DNA of 64,000 bases. It comes from Georgenia_B sunbinii (GTDB taxonomy: Bacteria > Actinomycetota > Actinomycetes > Actinomycetales > Actinomycetaceae). The stretch's first letter is position 1; the number at the start of each line of letters is the position of its first letter. A program made the translations under genes and the position numbers. Of this stretch, positions 23,663-31,494 are shown in pieces. The notes below the pieces were generated by a model that worked only from the letters and a program-made list of their open reading frames with translations, was not told the DNA's origin and did no database searches. The stretch is taken from the NCBI RefSeq assembly GCF_036421855.1, contig NZ_JAZGOK010000002.1; one strand, 5' to 3'.

Positions 23663-25716
23663 GCCGAGGACACCTGCTGGCGGCTGGCGATCGCCGAGAC
23701 GATGAGGTCGACGGCCTCCGCGACGGGCACCGCGTTGCGCTGCGAGCCGTCCCGGAACCGGAACGACACCGCCCCGGCCTCGACGTCCTCACCGCCGGCG
23801 ATGAGGACGAACGGCACCTTCTCCTTGGTGGCGTTGCGGATCTTCTTGTTGAAGCGGTCGTCGCTGGTGTCGAGCTCGGCCCGCACGCCGTGGGCTCGCA
23901 GCTGGGCGACGACGTCGGCGAGGTAGTCGTCGAAGACGTCGGCTACCGGCACCGCGATGACCTGCACCGGAGCCAGCCACGCCGGGAAGGCGCCCGCGTA
24001 GTGCTCGAGGAGCACCGCGAAGAAGCGCTCGATCGAGCCGAACAGCGCACGGTGGATCATCACCGGGCGCTGCCGGCTGCCGTCGGCGGCGGTGTACTCG
24101 AGCTCGAACAGCTCGGGCAGCGAGAAGTCCAGCTGGATGGTCGACATCTGCCAGGTGCGACCGATGGCGTCGCGTGCCTGCACGGAGATCTTCGGGCCGT
24201 AGAACGCGGCGCCGCCCGGGTCGGGGACGAGCTCCAGGCCGGAGGCCTCGGCGACCTCGCGCAGCGTGTTCGTGGCCACGTCCCACTCGGCGTCGCTGCC
24301 GACCGACTTCTCCGGGTCCCGGGTGGACAGCTCGAGGTAGAAGTCGTCCAGGCCGTAGTCCTTGAGCAGGTCGAGCACGAAGGTGAGCGTCGTCGTCAGC
24401 TCGGTGTGCATGTCCTCGCGCGAGCAGTAGATGTGCGCGTCGTCCTGGGTGAAGCCACGTGCCCGGGTGAGGCCGTGGACCACGCCGGACTTCTCGTGCC
24501 GGTAGACGGTGCCGAACTCGAACAGCCGCAGCGGCAGCTCGCGGTAGGAGCGGCCGCGCGAGGCGAAGATGAGGTTGTGCATCGGGCAGTTCATCGGCTT
24601 GAGGTAGTAGTCCTGCCCCTGCCGGCGGATGTTGCCCTCCGCGTCGCGCTCCTCGTCCAGGTGCATCGGCGGGTACATGCCCTCGCGGTACCAGTCCAGG
24701 TGCTGGGAGGTCTCGAAGAGCTGTGCCTTGGTGATGTGCGGGGTGTTGACGAAGGAGTACCCCGCGGCGAGGTGCTGCTGGCGCGAGTAGTTCTCCATCT
24801 CCATCCGGATGATTCCGCCCCGGGGGTGGAACACCGGCAGGCCGGAGCCGATCTCCTCGGGGAAGGAGAACAGGTCCATCTCGTTGCCGAGGCGGCGGTG
24901 GTCGCGGCGCTCGGCCTCGGCGAGGCGCTCGGTGTAGGCACGCAGCTCGTCCTTGGTGGGCCACGCGGTGCCGTAGATCCGCTGCAGCTGCGGGTTCTTC
25001 TCGCTCCCCCGCCAGTAGGCGGCCGCCGAGCGCAGCAGCGAGAAGCCGTTGCCGATGAGCCGGGTCGAGGGCAGGTGCGGGCCGCGGCACAGGTCGGTCC
25101 AGACCACCTCTCCGCTGCGACGGACGTTGTCGTACATCGTCAGCTCGCCGGCGCCGACCTCGACGGAGGCGCCCTCGGCGTCGTCCTGCGCGCTGGTGCC
25201 CTTGAGCTCGATGAGCTCGAGCTTGTAGGGCTCGTGGGACAGCTCGGCGCTGGCCTCGTCGTCCGACACCACCCGGCGCACGAAGGTCTGGCCCTCCTTG
25301 ACGATGCGGGCCATCGCCTTCTCGAGCGCCTTGAGGTCCTCGGGGGTGAACGGTGTCTCGACGTCGAAGTCGTAGTAGAAGCCGTCGGTGATGGGCGGGC
25401 CGATCCCGAGCCGGGCGTCGCCGTGGACGTCCTGCACCGCCTGGGCGAGCACGTGCGCGGTGGAGTGGCGCAGGATCGACAGGCCGTCGTCGCTCGCGAT
25501 GTCGACCGGCTCGACGGTGGCGCCCGCCGGCAGCGTGCCGAGGTCGGTGGCCAGGTCCTTGAGCTCGCCGTCCACGCGGATCGCCACGATGCTGCGGTCG
25601 GTACCGAACACGTCGGTGCCGGTCGTGCCCTCGGTGACCGTGCGCTCAGCGCCGTCGATGACAAGGACTCGTTCTGGCACGGATGACACTCGAGGCTCCC
25701 GCCGTCGATCGGACAT
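23659..25716 (-). CDS. thrS: Threonyl-tRNA synthetase
   Basis: Charges tRNA-Thr; class II enzyme, 685 residues. A TGS domain (first 70 residues), the editing domain with HSTAHVLAQAV, the catalytic core with motif 1 (HPRGGIIRMEMENYSR), zinc site residues in MNCPMHN, YRHEKSGVV and IHRALFGS, motif 2 (RARGFTQDDAHIYC), and the anticodon-binding domain at the C-terminus are all present. ATG 25716 is the first reasonable start; the open frame continues far upstream into the methyltransferase region without family similarity. First gene of the thrS-HIT-pgsA-patA-pimA operon. I looked for a T-box leader and saw none. Confidence 0.95.
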   Translation of the reverse strand: MSDRRREPRVSSVPERVLVIDGAERTVTEGTTGTDVFGTDRSIVAIRVDGELKDLATDLGTLPAGATVEPVDIASDDGLSILRHSTAHVLAQAVQDVHGDARLGIGPPITDGFYYDFDVETPFTPEDLKALEKAMARIVKEGQTFVRRVVSDDEASAELSHEPYKLELIELKGTSAQDDAEGASVEVGAGELTMYDNVRRSGEVVWTDLCRGPHLPSTRLIGNGFSLLRSAAAYWRGSEKNPQLQRIYGTAWPTKDELRAYTERLAEAERRDHRRLGNEMDLFSFPEEIGSGLPVFHPRGGIIRMEMENYSRQQHLAAGYSFVNTPHITKAQLFETSQHLDWYREGMYPPMHLDEERDAEGNIRRQGQDYYLKPMNCPMHNLIFASRGRSYRELPLRLFEFGTVYRHEKSGVVHGLTRARGFTQDDAHIYCSREDMHTELTTTLTFVLDLLKDYGLDDFYLELSTRDPEKSVGSDAEWDVATNTLREVAEASGLELVPDPGGAAFYGPKISVQARDAIGRTWQMSTIQLDFSLPELFELEYTAADGSRQRPVMIHRALFGSIERFFAVLLEHYAGAFPAWLAPVQVIAVPVADVFDDYLADVVAQLRAHGVRAELDTSDDRFNKKIRNATKEKVPFVLIAGGEDVEAGAVSFRFRDGSQRNAVPVAEAVDLIVSAIASRQQVSSA

Positions 25717-25781
25717 GACCGCTCGATGGTACTCAGTCGGTCCTTGCCTATTCGCTCCGGTACGCGTGGCGGACGCAATCG

Positions 25782-26435
25782 TCACCGATCTGTTGCCGGT
25801 GTTGCATAGGTCACGTTCGAGACTTCCGGGGCGGTATGGGGCCCGGCCAGGCGCAGGCGGTACCAGTGCGGCGAGGTGCGGTTCATCGGGAACCCGAGAC
25901 CCGTGGTCGGCGCCGGCTCGACCGCGACCAGGTCCCACCCCGGGAACGCCGCCTCGACCTGACGCTGGGAGACCCCGCCGATGAGGGAGCGCAACCGGGT
26001 CGGGCCGAAGGCGAGCATGAGGAGGGTGGCGCCCGGCTCGGCCAGTGCCGTCACTCCCCTGCCCTCGGCCCGCCGCTGGTCGGCGTCGAAGCCCTGGAAG
26101 CACCCGACGTCGAGGAAGAGGTCGAAGCGGCCGAGGCCGATCGGCTCCAGCTTCGTCGCGTCGCCGACGACGTAGGTGACGTCTGCTGGTCCGCGCCGCC
26201 GGGCAGCGTCGATCGCCAGCGGCACGTAGTCCAGGCCGACCGCCTGCCAGCCACGCTGGGCCAGCTCGGGCGTGTACTGGCCCCGCCCGCAGCCGATGTC
26301 CAGCGCACGGCCGAGCGGCGGCGTGCGCCCGGCCACCTCACGGTCGAGCAGCGCGTCGATGCTCGACCCCGCCGCGCTGCGGTACCCCTCCCACGGCGTC
26401 ATGCCGAAGCGGTACATGCGGTGGTAGTTCATCAT
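25782..26435 (-). CDS. Class I SAM-dependent methyltransferase
   Basis: A 217-residue Rossmann-fold methyltransferase. Motif I LDIGCGRGQY is at 45-54, an acidic residue in AVGLDYVP ends strand 2, VVGDATKLE is motif II and DLFLDVGCFQGF follows. The FDADQR block near 140 and the small C-terminal domain resemble thiopurine/UbiE-like small-molecule methyltransferases. The substrate is unknown. ATG 26435 has GGGGG five bases upstream; the longer frame to 26525 lacks family similarity. Its stop is 65 bases upstream of thrS. Confidence 0.8.
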   Translation of the reverse strand: MMNYHRMYRFGMTPWEGYRSAAGSSIDALLDREVAGRTPPLGRALDIGCGRGQYTPELAQRGWQAVGLDYVPLAIDAARRRGPADVTYVVGDATKLEPIGLGRFDLFLDVGCFQGFDADQRRAEGRGVTALAEPGATLLMLAFGPTRLRSLIGGVSQRQVEAAFPGWDLVAVEPAPTTGLGFPMNRTSPHWYRLRLAGPHTAPEVSNVTYATPATDR

Positions 26436-26534
26436 CTGGTCCCCCGACCGGTGCGCGTGGCTGCTGCTCGGGTGAGCGTAGCCAGGCGCGGCAAGCGATT
26501 TCTCCCGCGACGGATGGCGCGCCACGCGCCTTCT

Positions 26535-26615
26535 CGCGCGATGGTTCGGGGGGTTTCGCTCAGATCCGAGTGCTGGGACCCCCGAGCGATGATCGAAACC
26601 CCCGAACCATGCGCG
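26535..26615. repeat. Large imperfect inverted repeat in the tRNA-methyltransferase gap
   Basis: ATGGTTCGGGGGGTTTCG (26541-26558) is the complement of CGAAACCCCCGAACCAT (26594-26610), with one G bulged; a further CGCGC/GCGCG pair extends it outward. The 35-base loop contains no visible gene. The element lies in the 303-base gap between the methyltransferase start and the tRNA-Val terminator. No transposase or target duplication is seen. Nothing else was recognised in this gap. Confidence 0.7.
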
Positions 26616-26690
26616 GGGATCTCGCGGGGGCGGCGTGGGCCGCGCGGGAGCGGCGGGCGGGCCGGGAGTGACGGGCGGCCGGGGAACGCA

Positions 26691-26729
26691 AACGGCCCTC
26701 GCCGGCGTTTCCGCCGCCCGAGGGCCGTT
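26691..26729 (-). terminator. Terminator hairpin of the Gly-Cys-Val tRNA cluster
   Basis: AACGGCCCTCG (26691-26701) and its perfect complement (26719-26729) lie ten bases beyond the tRNA-Val 3' end on the minus strand. A GC-rich inner stem (CCGGCG/CGCCG) may lengthen it. Confidence 0.7.
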
Positions 26730-26738
26730 CCGTGGTGG

Positions 26739-26810
26739 TGGGCGATACTGGGATCGAACCAGTGACCTCTTCCGTGTCAGGGAAGCGCGCTACCGCTGCG
26801 CCAATCGCCC
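26739..26810 (-). tRNA. tRNA-Val (anticodon GAC)
   Basis: Seventy-two bases fold as a cloverleaf: acceptor GGGCGAT/ATCGCCC, D arm with GCGC stems, anticodon loop CTGACAC between CTTCC and GGAAG, and T arm ACTGG-TTCGATC-CCAGT. The discriminator is A and CCA is encoded directly after it. Last of three tRNAs on the minus strand. Confidence 0.96.
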
Positions 26811-26827
26811 ATGTTGCACCCAAACCG

Positions 26828-26898
26828 AGGTGGCGACGGGATTCGAACCCGTGTATACGGCTTTGCAGGCCGCTGCCTCGCCTCTCGGCCACGCCACC
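26828..26898 (-). tRNA. tRNA-Cys (anticodon GCA)
   Basis: Acceptor GGTGGCG/CGCCACC, anticodon loop CTGCAAA between GCGGC and GCCGT, T arm ACGGG-TTCGAAT-CCCGT. Discriminator base U73 is the cysteine identity base. CCA is not encoded. Confidence 0.95.
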
Positions 26899-26935
26899 CT
26901 GAGGCTTATGCGCCCACCGGGTGGTGGTGCCTCCG

Positions 26936-27008
26936 AGCGGATGACGGGATTCGAACCCGCGACCCTCACCTTGGCAAGGTGATGCTCTACCAGCTGAGCC
27001 ACATCCGC
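26936..27008 (-). tRNA. tRNA-Gly (anticodon GCC)
   Basis: Acceptor GCGGATG/CATCCGC, anticodon loop TTGCCAA between TCACC and GGTGA, T arm GCGGG-TTCGAAT-CCCGT. CCA is not encoded. First tRNA of the cluster on the minus strand. Confidence 0.96.
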
Positions 27009-27049
27009 ACGCACCCTGCTTGGCTTGCGCCTCGCTTGGTGCGATCCAA

Positions 27050-27055
27050 ACTCTA
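27050..27055 (-). promoter_or_regulatory. Putative -10 box of the tRNA cluster
   Basis: TAGAGT on the minus strand lies 42 bases before tRNA-Gly. TTGGAC 19 bases further up is a weak -35 candidate. The divergent pabB start codon lies within the same region. Confidence 0.4.
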
Positions 27056-27062
27056 ACCGAGG

Positions 27063-28259
27063 ATGAACGCGGTCGTCCAACTCGCCACCCCGGGCAGTAG
27101 CGTGACAGGCGTGATTGCAGCCCCTTCAACGCCTCCACCGGGCGTGGCCCAGGCCACATTCCCCGGCGTCACGGCCCGCCGCCCGGTGGCCTCGGTCGAC
27201 CTCCGTAAGCACCCGGAAGTGTTGGAATCCGGCTGGTGGGCGGTCGTTGCGACCTTCGAGGGAGCGATCACGGGATGGCGGTTCGCCGAGGTTGAGAGTG
27301 ATGCCCAGAACTACACCAGTGTGACGCTCGACACGACTGCCGAACCCGAGCGTGTCGCCCCCTGGCAGGGGCCCTCGGCCGGCAGCTGGCAGTCCTCGCT
27401 GGACGAGGACGCGTACGTCGCGGCCGTCGAGGCCACCCGGCGGGCGATCCGGGACGGGGACGTCTACCAGGCGAACATCTGCCGCATCCTCTCGGCGCCG
27501 CTGGACACCGGCGGCGACGAGCCCGATGCCGCTGCGCTCGCGCGCCTGCTGGCGGCCGGCAACCCGGCCCCGCACGCTGGCGCGATCCACGTGCCCGCCT
27601 CGACCGGGCTGACCCCGGCCTGGGTGGTGAGCGCCTCGCCCGAGCTGTTCCTCTCGGTCGCCGGGGACCGGGTACTCACCGGCCCGATCAAGGGCACCGG
27701 GGCGACGGCGGCGGACCTCCGGGAGAAGGACCGCGCGGAGAACGTGATGATCACCGACCTCATGCGCAACGACCTGCAGCGGGTCTCGCTGCCGGGGACC
27801 GTCGAGGTGATCGACCTCTGCGTCGTCGAGCACCATCCCGGGCTGGTCCACCTCGTCTCACGGGTGGGCGCGACGTTGCGAGAGTCGGGAACCGCCGCGG
27901 CCTGGCAGTCACTGCTGGCCGCGACCTTGCCCCCCGGCTCGGTCAGCGGTGCGCCGAAGTCCAGCGCGCTCCAGCTCATCGCGGAGCTCGAGACCGCGCC
28001 GCGCGGCCCGTACTGCGGGGCGGTCGGGTGGATCGACGCCGACGCCGGGCGCGCCGAGCTGGCCGTCGGCATCCGCACCTTCTGGTGGACACGTGACGCT
28101 CCGGGCACCGGCACGCTGCGCTTCGGCACCGGGGCCGGCATCACCTGGGGCAGCGAGCCGGCCGCGGAGTGGCGCGAGACCGAGCTCAAGGCCGCCCGCC
28201 TCGTCGCGCTCGCCTCGGGCGCCGCTCCCGTCCACCGCCGTGGCAGGCTCGTGCCATGA
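27063..28259 (+). CDS. pabB: Aminodeoxychorismate synthase component I
   Basis: Chorismate-binding enzyme that makes 4-amino-4-deoxychorismate for folate; 398 residues. ASPELFLSV (191-199), GPIKGT (207-212), ENVMITDLMRND (226-237) and GSVSGAPK (292-299) are all present. Lys210 in PIKGT is the residue that marks PabB; anthranilate synthase TrpE has Ala there. This, and the downstream lyase-type partner, support PabB over TrpE. ATG 27063 has GAGG touching it, so GTG 27111, with AGG four bases before, is an alternative start. Overlaps pabC by four bases. No PabA glutaminase is in the window. Confidence 0.88.
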   Translation: MNAVVQLATPGSSVTGVIAAPSTPPPGVAQATFPGVTARRPVASVDLRKHPEVLESGWWAVVATFEGAITGWRFAEVESDAQNYTSVTLDTTAEPERVAPWQGPSAGSWQSSLDEDAYVAAVEATRRAIRDGDVYQANICRILSAPLDTGGDEPDAAALARLLAAGNPAPHAGAIHVPASTGLTPAWVVSASPELFLSVAGDRVLTGPIKGTGATAADLREKDRAENVMITDLMRNDLQRVSLPGTVEVIDLCVVEHHPGLVHLVSRVGATLRESGTAAAWQSLLAATLPPGSVSGAPKSSALQLIAELETAPRGPYCGAVGWIDADAGRAELAVGIRTFWWTRDAPGTGTLRFGTGAGITWGSEPAAEWRETELKAARLVALASGAAPVHRRGRLVP

Positions 28260-29107
28260 GCACCCTCGTGTGGTTCGACGGCGCCGTCGTCCCGGCCGGT
28301 CGCCACCTCCTGTCTCCCCTCGACCGCGGCTTCACCGTGGGGGACGGTGTGTTCGAGACCTGCGCCGTTGTCGACCGGCAGCCGTTCGCGCTCACCCGGC
28401 ACCTGTCTCGGCTGCTGCGCTCGGCAGCGGCCGTCGGGCTGCCGGAGCCGTCGCTCGGCACGATCCGGGCCGCGGTGGACGACCTCATCCAGCACGCGGA
28501 CGACGGTCCGGGCCGGCTGCGGGTCACCTGGACCGCCGGCACCGGCGCCGTCGGGTCAGCCCGGGCCGACGGCGAGCCGACGCTCGTCGTTACCCTCGTC
28601 CCCGAGGGCGGGGCCCGGCCCTCGGGCAGCCCGGCGGGCGCGGACGTCGTCGTCGTGCCGTGGGTGCGTAACGAGCGGTCCCCGCTCGTCGGGGTGAAGT
28701 CGACGTCCTACGCGGAGAACGTCCTCGCGCTCGAGCACGCACGCCGGCACGGCGGCACCGAGGCTGTGCTGGCCAACACCCGCGGCGAGCTGTGCGAGGG
28801 GGCGGCGACCAACGTCTTCGTCGAGAGCGACGGGGTGCTCCTCACTCCCCCGTTGAGCTCGGGCTGCCTTCCGGGGGTCACCCGTGAGCTGGTGCTCGAG
28901 TGGGGGCGCAACGCCGGCGTGCCGATCGAGGAGGTGCCGATCCCGCTCCGCGACTTCCAGACTGCCGGCCACGCCGCGGTCACGTCGAGCATGCGCGGGA
29001 TCGTCGCGGTGCGCTCCATCGACGGTCGGCCGCTAGCCACCGGAGGGGCGACGCGGCAGATGGCGGACGTCTTCGCCGGCCGGTTCGCGCAGGACATGGA
29101 TCCGTAG
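28256..29107 (+). CDS. pabC: PLP-dependent class IV enzyme, probably aminodeoxychorismate lyase
   Basis: Branched-chain-aminotransferase/lyase fold, 283 residues. The PLP lysine is Lys148 in VGVKSTSYAENVLA; the glutamate that contacts PLP is in NTRGELCEGAATNVF (about 178-192), and DRGFTVGDGVFET is near 23-35. The ATGA overlap with pabB makes aminodeoxychorismate lyase (4-aminobenzoate release) the best guess. Class IV folds also include D-amino-acid and branched-chain aminotransferases, which cannot be ruled out by motif alone. Confidence 0.82.
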   Translation: MSTLVWFDGAVVPAGRHLLSPLDRGFTVGDGVFETCAVVDRQPFALTRHLSRLLRSAAAVGLPEPSLGTIRAAVDDLIQHADDGPGRLRVTWTAGTGAVGSARADGEPTLVVTLVPEGGARPSGSPAGADVVVVPWVRNERSPLVGVKSTSYAENVLALEHARRHGGTEAVLANTRGELCEGAATNVFVESDGVLLTPPLSSGCLPGVTRELVLEWGRNAGVPIEEVPIPLRDFQTAGHAAVTSSMRGIVAVRSIDGRPLATGGATRQMADVFAGRFAQDMDP

Positions 29108-29128
29108 CGGATGTGGCCCTCGCCACAA

Positions 29129-29147
29129 ACCGGCCGCGACGGCCGGT
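29129..29147 (+). terminator. Hairpin after pabC
   Basis: ACCGGCCG, loop CGA, CGGCCGGT form a perfect 8-bp stem 21 bases after the pabC stop. Confidence 0.6.
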
Positions 29148-29152
29148 CGAGG

Positions 29153-29182
29153 TTCCTGCCGCCGGTCGCGGTGGGCTACGAT
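29153..29182 (+). promoter_or_regulatory. Promoter of tRNA-Val (CAC)
   Basis: TTCCTG (29153-29158) and TACGAT (29177-29182) with an 18-base spacer lie ten bases before the tRNA 5' end. Confidence 0.5.
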
Positions 29183-29192
29183 CGGTCACTGC

Positions 29193-29264
29193 GGGCGATT
29201 GGCTCAGTGGTAGAGCGCCTCGTTCACACCGAGGAGGTCACTGGTTCGAACCCAGTATCGCCCA
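29193..29264 (+). tRNA. tRNA-Val (anticodon CAC)
   Basis: Acceptor GGGCGAT/ATCGCCC identical to the GAC isoacceptor upstream, anticodon loop TTCACAC between CCTCG and CGAGG, T arm ACTGG-TTCGAAC-CCAGT. Discriminator A, CCA not encoded. It reads GUG, a common Val codon in high-GC genomes. Confidence 0.96.
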
Positions 29265-29271
29265 CCGCGCA

Positions 29272-29304
29272 GCAAGGCCCCTGACCAAGCGTCGGGGGCC
29301 TTGC
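29272..29304 (+). terminator. Terminator of tRNA-Val (CAC)
   Basis: GCAAGGCCCC (29272-29281) pairs with GGGGCCTTGC (29295-29304), eight bases after the tRNA. It separates the tRNA from glgX. Confidence 0.75.
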
Positions 29305-29364
29305 TCGTTGCCGCTCCGGGCGATGGAGCGGCAAAACCGGCGAAGCAATGAGAACCTAGCGCTC

Positions 29365-31494
29365 ATGCAGATCTGGCCAGGAAAGCCCTACCCGCTCGGC
29401 GCCACCTTCGACGGCACCGGTACCAACTTCGCCCTCTACTCGAGCGTCGCGGACAAGGTTGAGCTGTGCCTGCTCGACGACGACGGCACCGAGAACCGCA
29501 TCTCGCTCACCGAGGTCGACGGGCACGTGTGGCACGGCTACCTGCGCGAGGTGCAGCCCGGGCAGCGGTACGGCTACCGGGTGCACGGCCCCTACGAGCC
29601 GGCGGCCGGACACCGGTGCGACCCGAGCAAGCTGCTGCTGGACCCCTACGCCAAGGCCATCGACGGGAGCATCGACGCGGACCCGTCGCTGTACTCCTAC
29701 AGCTTCGAGAACGCCGACGAGCGCAACGAGGACGACTCCGCCGCGCACACGATGACCTCGGTGGTCATCAACCCGTTCTTCGACTGGGGGCACGACCACC
29801 CGCCGCGGCACGAGTACCACCAGTCGGTGATCTACGAGGCGCACGTCAAGGGCCTCACGCAGCTGCACCCGGACGTCCCCGACGAGATCCGTGGCACGTA
29901 CGCGGGGCTGGCGCACCCGGCGATCATCGAGCACCTCATCGCGCTGGGGATCACCGCCATCGAGCTGATGCCGGTGCACCAGTTCGTCAACGACCCCCAC
30001 CTGCAGGAGCAGGGGCTGAGCAACTACTGGGGCTACAACACCATCGGGTTCTTCTCCCCGCACAACGCCTACAGCTCCCTCACCGGCGCCGGTCAGCAGG
30101 TGCAGGAGTTCAAGACCATGGTCAAGGCGCTGCACGAGGCGAACATCGAGGTCATCCTCGACGTCGTCTACAACCACACCGCCGAGGGCAACCACCTGGG
30201 GCCCACGTTGTCCTTCCGGGGCATCGACAACGCGTCCTACTACCGCCTGGTCGAGGGCGACGAGGCGCACTACTTCGACACCACCGGCACCGGGAACTCG
30301 CTGCTCATGCGTTCCCCGCACACGCTGCAGATGATCATGGACTCGCTGCGGTACTGGATCACCGACATGCGGGTCGACGGCTTCCGCTTCGACCTCGCCT
30401 CCACGCTCGCCCGCGAGCTGCACGAGGTGGATCGGCTGTCCTCGTTCTTCGACATCATCCAGCAGGACCCGGTCATCTCCCAGGTCAAGCTCATCGCCGA
30501 GCCGTGGGACCTCGGCGAGGGCGGGTACCAGGTCGGTGGCTTCCCGCCGCTGTGGACCGAGTGGAACGGGCAGTACCGGGACACCGTGCGTGACTTCGGC
30601 CGTGGCGAACCCTCCACCCTCGCCGAGTTCGCCACCCGGATCACCGGCTCGGCAGACCTGTACGCGCACTCGGGGCGCCGCCCGGTGGCGTCGATCAACT
30701 TCGTCACGGCACACGACGGTTTCACCATGCGCGACCTTGTTTCCTACAACGAGAAGCGCAACGAGGCCAACGGCGAGGACAACAACGACGGCGAGAGCCA
30801 CAACCGGTCCTGGAACAGCGGCGCCGAAGGCGAGACCGACGACCCGGAGATCAACGCGCTGCGGCTCCGCCGGCATCGCAACTTCCTCGCCACGCTGCTG
30901 TTCTCCCAGGGCGTGCCGATGATCTCCCACGGTGACGAGCTCGGTCGCACGCAGCGGGGCAACAACAACGTCTACTGCCAGGACAACGAGCTGTCCTGGG
31001 TGGATTGGGAGCTGACCGAGGACCAGGAGCACCTGCTGGACTTCACCCAGCGGATGGTCGCCCTCAGGGCTGCGCACCCGGTGCTGCGCCGCCGCCGGTT
31101 CTTCGCCGGTGACCCGTCGCACGGCGGGCAGTCGGAGAAGGGTGAGATCGCCTGGCTCACGCCGACGGCCACGGCTATGCAGGACGACGACTGGAACCTC
31201 TCGTTCGCCCGCTCGATCATGATCTTCTACAACGGGCAGGCGATCACCGAGCCGGACAGCCGCGGCGAGCGCATCACCGACGACTCCCTGCTGTTCCTGC
31301 TCAATGTCGACAGCGAGCCGGTCGACTTCACCATCCCCGACGCCAGCTTCGCGAGCGTCTGGCGGACCGCGATCGACACCGACCCGACCCGGGACGAGGA
31401 CGACGACGAGAACGAGTACGTCCCCGGCGACACCGTCCAGGTGATGTCGCACCACATGATCATCCTGGTCTCCCCCTTCGAGGAGGACGCATGA
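29365..31494 (+). CDS. glgX: Glycogen debranching enzyme GlgX/TreX
   Basis: GH13 isoamylase-type enzyme that hydrolyses alpha-1,6 branches of glycogen to give linear maltodextrins; 709 residues. An N-terminal CBM48 domain (PYPLGATFDGTGTNFALYS) precedes the barrel. Catalytic residues are the nucleophile Asp343 in DGFRFDLAS, acid/base Glu379 in LIAEPWD and Asp451 in TAHDGFT. VVYNHTAEGNHLGP is the first GH13 signature. ATG 29365 starts at the family N-terminus MQIWPGKPYPLG; the upstream open frame crosses a tRNA gene and is not coding. The stop overlaps treY by four bases, giving a treX-treY-treZ operon. Confidence 0.93.
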   Translation: MQIWPGKPYPLGATFDGTGTNFALYSSVADKVELCLLDDDGTENRISLTEVDGHVWHGYLREVQPGQRYGYRVHGPYEPAAGHRCDPSKLLLDPYAKAIDGSIDADPSLYSYSFENADERNEDDSAAHTMTSVVINPFFDWGHDHPPRHEYHQSVIYEAHVKGLTQLHPDVPDEIRGTYAGLAHPAIIEHLIALGITAIELMPVHQFVNDPHLQEQGLSNYWGYNTIGFFSPHNAYSSLTGAGQQVQEFKTMVKALHEANIEVILDVVYNHTAEGNHLGPTLSFRGIDNASYYRLVEGDEAHYFDTTGTGNSLLMRSPHTLQMIMDSLRYWITDMRVDGFRFDLASTLARELHEVDRLSSFFDIIQQDPVISQVKLIAEPWDLGEGGYQVGGFPPLWTEWNGQYRDTVRDFGRGEPSTLAEFATRITGSADLYAHSGRRPVASINFVTAHDGFTMRDLVSYNEKRNEANGEDNNDGESHNRSWNSGAEGETDDPEINALRLRRHRNFLATLLFSQGVPMISHGDELGRTQRGNNNVYCQDNELSWVDWELTEDQEHLLDFTQRMVALRAAHPVLRRRRFFAGDPSHGGQSEKGEIAWLTPTATAMQDDDWNLSFARSIMIFYNGQAITEPDSRGERITDDSLLFLLNVDSEPVDFTIPDASFASVWRTAIDTDPTRDEDDDENEYVPGDTVQVMSHHMIILVSPFEEDA

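Noticed and set aside
25717..25781. T-box or other riboswitch before thrS
   Set aside because: Only 65 bases separate thrS from the methyltransferase stop and no T-box sequence or specifier stem is seen.
25717..26103. N-terminal extension of thrS
   Set aside because: It runs antisense-like through the methyltransferase 3' end in another frame and has no ThrS similarity.
26535..26615. Insertion-sequence ends
   Set aside because: No transposase, and the 35-base interior is too short for an element.
28900..29364. N-terminal extension of glgX
   Set aside because: The extra frame crosses pabC and the tRNA-Val gene with its terminator; the family N-terminus begins at 29365.
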